Made by a program: the position numbers and the translations under genes
DNA from: Phalacrocorax aristotelis
Lineage: Eukaryota; Chordata; Aves; Suliformes; Phalacrocoracidae
Assembly: GCF_949628215.1 (NCBI RefSeq)
Contig: NC_134278.1
Coordinates: forward strand, 37,032,115-37,096,114
Length of the DNA: 64,000 bases
Direction: 5' to 3'
Shown: positions 61,066-64,000 of the stretch, one piece after another
Layout: every line of letters starts with the position of its first letter
How positions within the stretch are numbered: position 1 is the stretch's first letter
Notes under the pieces: model-generated
Database searches by the model: none
Told to the model about the DNA's origin: nothing
Seen by the model: the letters and a program-made list of their open reading frames with translations, nothing else

Positions 61066-64000
61066 TTTGAACTGTGTTGTATGTGCCAAAGAAAATAATG
61101 AAAAAATACGAGTCTTTATTCTTGCTGCAGCTCCCTCTGGTGACAGCCTGGTGCCGTGGCTCAGGCAGCCTCTGCAGGTGACAGAGACGGAGCGCTGCAG
61201 AGCGCTTCGCCTGGGATGGGTGAGCCTGATTCTGTAAGATGCTAAGCGCCTCTGATCCCTGTTGACTCAGTGGGAATTGCAGTGTGCAGAATACCTGCTG
61301 GGTTGGGGTCTCGGTCTAAAGAGCAGTAAAGGAAAAAAAGAAAGGGATGTTTTCTTGTCATCCATTTTTGTGCATGGGTTAGTTGATAAATACGATGGAA
61401 TTAAAGGACAGATCCTCTGGGGTGGCTTGGGCAGTAGGGCCAGGAAGTTTTCACGTGCTGAAGTTTTGCTCCCAGGGCTAAAATATTAAGGAGCGCTGCT
61501 TTTTCTTGTCTGAAAGGAGTGTGAGTTCCTAGTTTGCCTATCCACTTTTCTAATCCATATTTAATTATGTTCTACAGAGCTAAGTGACTGACCAAAGGTA
61601 CAGGTTGGCATCATTGCAGTCTTCCCTTGATTCTCAGTCTATTATGTAATTTTTAATACCTTATCAGTCCTGTCTGAAACTTGCCCATTATCTCCAGTGT
61701 GAACACTGCTATGAAAACTCTACCCATTTGTGGCTGCTTCTGCACCCTGGAGCACCTGTGCCACCTACCCTAAGGCAGGGTGGGTAGAAGGGATAGAGAT
61801 GGGGAAGGCAAGCCTGAAAGGCCTGAAATGAGATCCTCAGCTGAGCAGAGCTGTGGCAGCTCAGCTGTTGTGTCACGGTGGGTAGAAGCAGCCAGATTTT
61901 GCTGCAGGGGGGGCGGAAACTTCTTGATTTCCAGAGAGGAAGGTGAAGAGATGTTCTGTATCACTTTGCTCACGTAGCATCGCAGCCTGCTCTCCGTATG
62001 TAACCCCGTGGCACTGCCATTCCTCCTACGCGGCTGCTAGAGAATACCCTGAGGGCAGTCAGCGGGCAGAGATCCCGCAATGAGGGATGCTTTGCCACTA
62101 GCTGTCATCCTCCCGTGTGTCCCAAGCTCTGCATGTGCTCCCTGTGCCAGGGGAGCGTTGGTGGGCAAAAGTACTTAAAAGTCATCTCTGTGTTTGCACA
62201 CACGCATACATGTTTGTCAGTCGGTCTACATCTCCTTGTGCCTACCCCAGAGCAGTCCGTCTGGGCTGTGAGAAGGTTCTCCTGAGCTTGATTCACTTTT
62301 CAGGTGCCAGAAGGACTTTCCTTTTCATTCCGTAGACTTACCAAGCTCTTGCTGAAGGTGCTGTCACACTCTCATCTGCAGTAACCTCCCTCAGGCTGCG
62401 CTGTGCAGCACAGGCGAATGTGGTTCTGGGTGCAAGTCCTCCATACGCTGATTACTGTAAAGGTGATCCCTGCATGTAGTTCAATCCCCTGATGAATTTG
62501 GGAAACATAAGAAAATTATAGGATTAAGGAACTGGCACCCTAAAGAAAAGGTCCTCTGCAGCCTCGAAAAATTGTGTTTAGAAGGCAAGAAAGAAATTGT
62601 TAGGTTCTGGCATGGAGAAAGGGGGTTCAGAAGCAGAGTCCTTGAGAAACGTGTGCCAATCCCTAGCTGCTTGGTTGCCCATCCACTGTAGCCAGCCACA
62701 GTACGGACATCTACATTTGGGAGAGGCACCTCATGCTCTCCAGTGTGAGCACACACTTCTGGCCATGGCTTATTTCATCCCAGGGCAATATTCAAAAGTC
62801 AGATCAATTGTGTCTTAAGAATAATGCCACCTCTCCGCTCTGGAGGAGCTCAGATGCAAAGCCAATGTAGTTAGGCACCGTAGGGGGAATTCCTCCCTTT
62901 GTGTCTGAGGAAGCAGGCAGCCCCCTGAACACCCCATCCCTCTCCCTGCACTCCAGGATGCCCCCAATGGGGTCACCCTGTAACGAAGAGAGCCCTTACG
63001 TGGTGCTGTTGCCATCCCCAGAAGGCACCTCACATCACGCATCAGCCCTGCATCTACCTGGGGATGCTTCCTGCTCCCTGCTGCTTGAGAGGAAAGGTGT
63101 TTTTCACATAATGGGAATAAACAGCACAATGTTTCGGCACCTCTCGAGTCCCACAGATTGTACGTCTCTCCCAGGGCTGGGTGCTATCTCCCGTAACTGT
63201 GCTGCCCAGCAAACTGCGCTTTCCTTTCCTTTGCACCTCTTTGGAGATCGAGCAATTCTACCAAAATCGATGAACATTAAGATGTGTAAAACAAGAATTG
63301 AGCCTACGTGTCTCTGCGTTACAGCGCCTTCCATAAATAAATTTGGCAGAGTAAGTTATTCTGGGAAACAACAGGGAAAAAAAACGGGAGTAGCTTGGGG
63401 TTTTGTCTCATTTTTTGGGTGAGGTGCTTTGAGGATCAGCGAGGCTTTGCAAACAGCTCGCTGTAAAGTGCCAGAGGTGAGAGCGTAGCAGGGCTTCCAG
63501 CCCCAGCTGCCAAACAAAAGCCATGGCTGCTTTTCCCTCTGCTCCCAAAGGGACCGATGCACTGCCAGCTGCACCTACACACGAGGGATTTGTTTCCCCA
63601 ATGTGTGATTGAAGGACTAAGAAGCAGATCAGCGCTGGCAGGGTGAGAAACCCACAGAGGATGATTGGGTGCCCGTGGGCAAGGTCAGGTGAAGAACACG
63701 GGCTGTAGCGGGTGGGGTTTGCTGAAGATAACACCTCAGGTCTGTCCCAGCCGGCTCCTCCAGCCGCTGCTACCCGTCCCTCCGCTTCTCTCCCTTAAAC
63801 ACTTCCAGCTCACACCTTCCCAGTAGGAAATGGGTAATTATCAGTTTTGATGACTTTTGCATGCATTTCCAAGTAGCTTCAGCCATTTTTCTTTCTTCCT
63901 TGCAAATTCATGTGCCAGCTTCTTTTTCACAGGGCAAAGCTGCAAGGCCGGCACGCACGGCACTGGAGATGGTGTGGGTGCAGCCGCCGCGGGGGTCCCA
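61066..64000. other. Downstream flank, no gene recognised
   Basis: Mixed-composition DNA. It becomes GC-richer after about 62900 and ends in a CpG-containing stretch (GCAGCCGCCGCGGGGG at the right edge), which might be the start of another CpG island beyond the window. Open frames such as 62901-63422 have no family resemblance or splice support. No repeat was recognised. Confidence 0.5.

Noticed and set aside
62901..63422. 173-codon open frame on the + strand
   Set aside because: No recognisable domain, no splice or promoter context, and composition like the surrounding non-coding DNA.
1..64000. CRISPR arrays, operons, tRNA or rRNA genes, bacterial-type systems
   Set aside because: No spaced direct repeats, ribosome-binding sites or tRNA box B text were found; the window is vertebrate nuclear DNA.

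Overview
The window is vertebrate nuclear DNA, almost certainly from a bird. It carries CR1 LINE fragments with their ATTCTATG-type 3' tails, and class III (ERV-L-like) endogenous retroviruses whose LTRs begin TGTGCTGGTTTTGGC, a type I know from birds. It also holds one recognisable host gene with short exons and long introns. The species cannot be fixed from the sequence.

Host gene: all four coding exons of SH3BGRL2 lie on the + strand. They are exon 1 at 6211-6255, exon 2 at 29941-30126, exon 3 at 54664-54744 and exon 4 at 55867-55881. Every junction has canonical GT/AG sites and is in phase 0. Together they encode a 108-residue (or 107-residue) thioredoxin-fold protein with no frame breaks. 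Exon 1 sits in a TATA-less CpG island (about 5800-6530) and is preceded by a two-codon uORF. The last exon begins at a TAGGAG tandem (NAGNAG) acceptor. The 3' UTR starts at 55882. Two candidate poly(A) signals (57202 and 61039) leave its end open.

Layout: 1-4906 is non-genic flank. A CR1 fragment (4908-5525) abuts the CpG island. Intron 1 (6256-29940) holds one CR1 and one solo LTR (27460-28042). Intron 2 (30127-54663) holds most of the accessory DNA: a rearranged ERV (about 33468-36112), a nearly complete ERV with matching target-site duplications (43249-49005), an inverted pair of closely similar CR1 copies (50561-51545 and 52041-52586), and a perfect 31-bp inverted repeat at 40591-40901 that none of the recognised repeats explains. 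Intron 3 is short. Downstream of the stop lie two more CR1 fragments and then apparently non-genic DNA to 64000.

All three LTR elements lie antisense to SH3BGRL2. The two ERVs are damaged in complementary ways: the 43-49 kb copy keeps protease, RT and integrase but lacks RNase H, while the 33-36 kb copy keeps RNase H and the integrase zinc domain but lacks protease and RT. I see no CRISPR array, operon, tRNA or rRNA gene, and no second host protein gene. The unexplained signals I rank highest are the 31-bp inverted repeat in intron 2, the NAGNAG acceptor, the minimal uORF, and the hydrophobic Gag N-terminus shared by the two ERVs.
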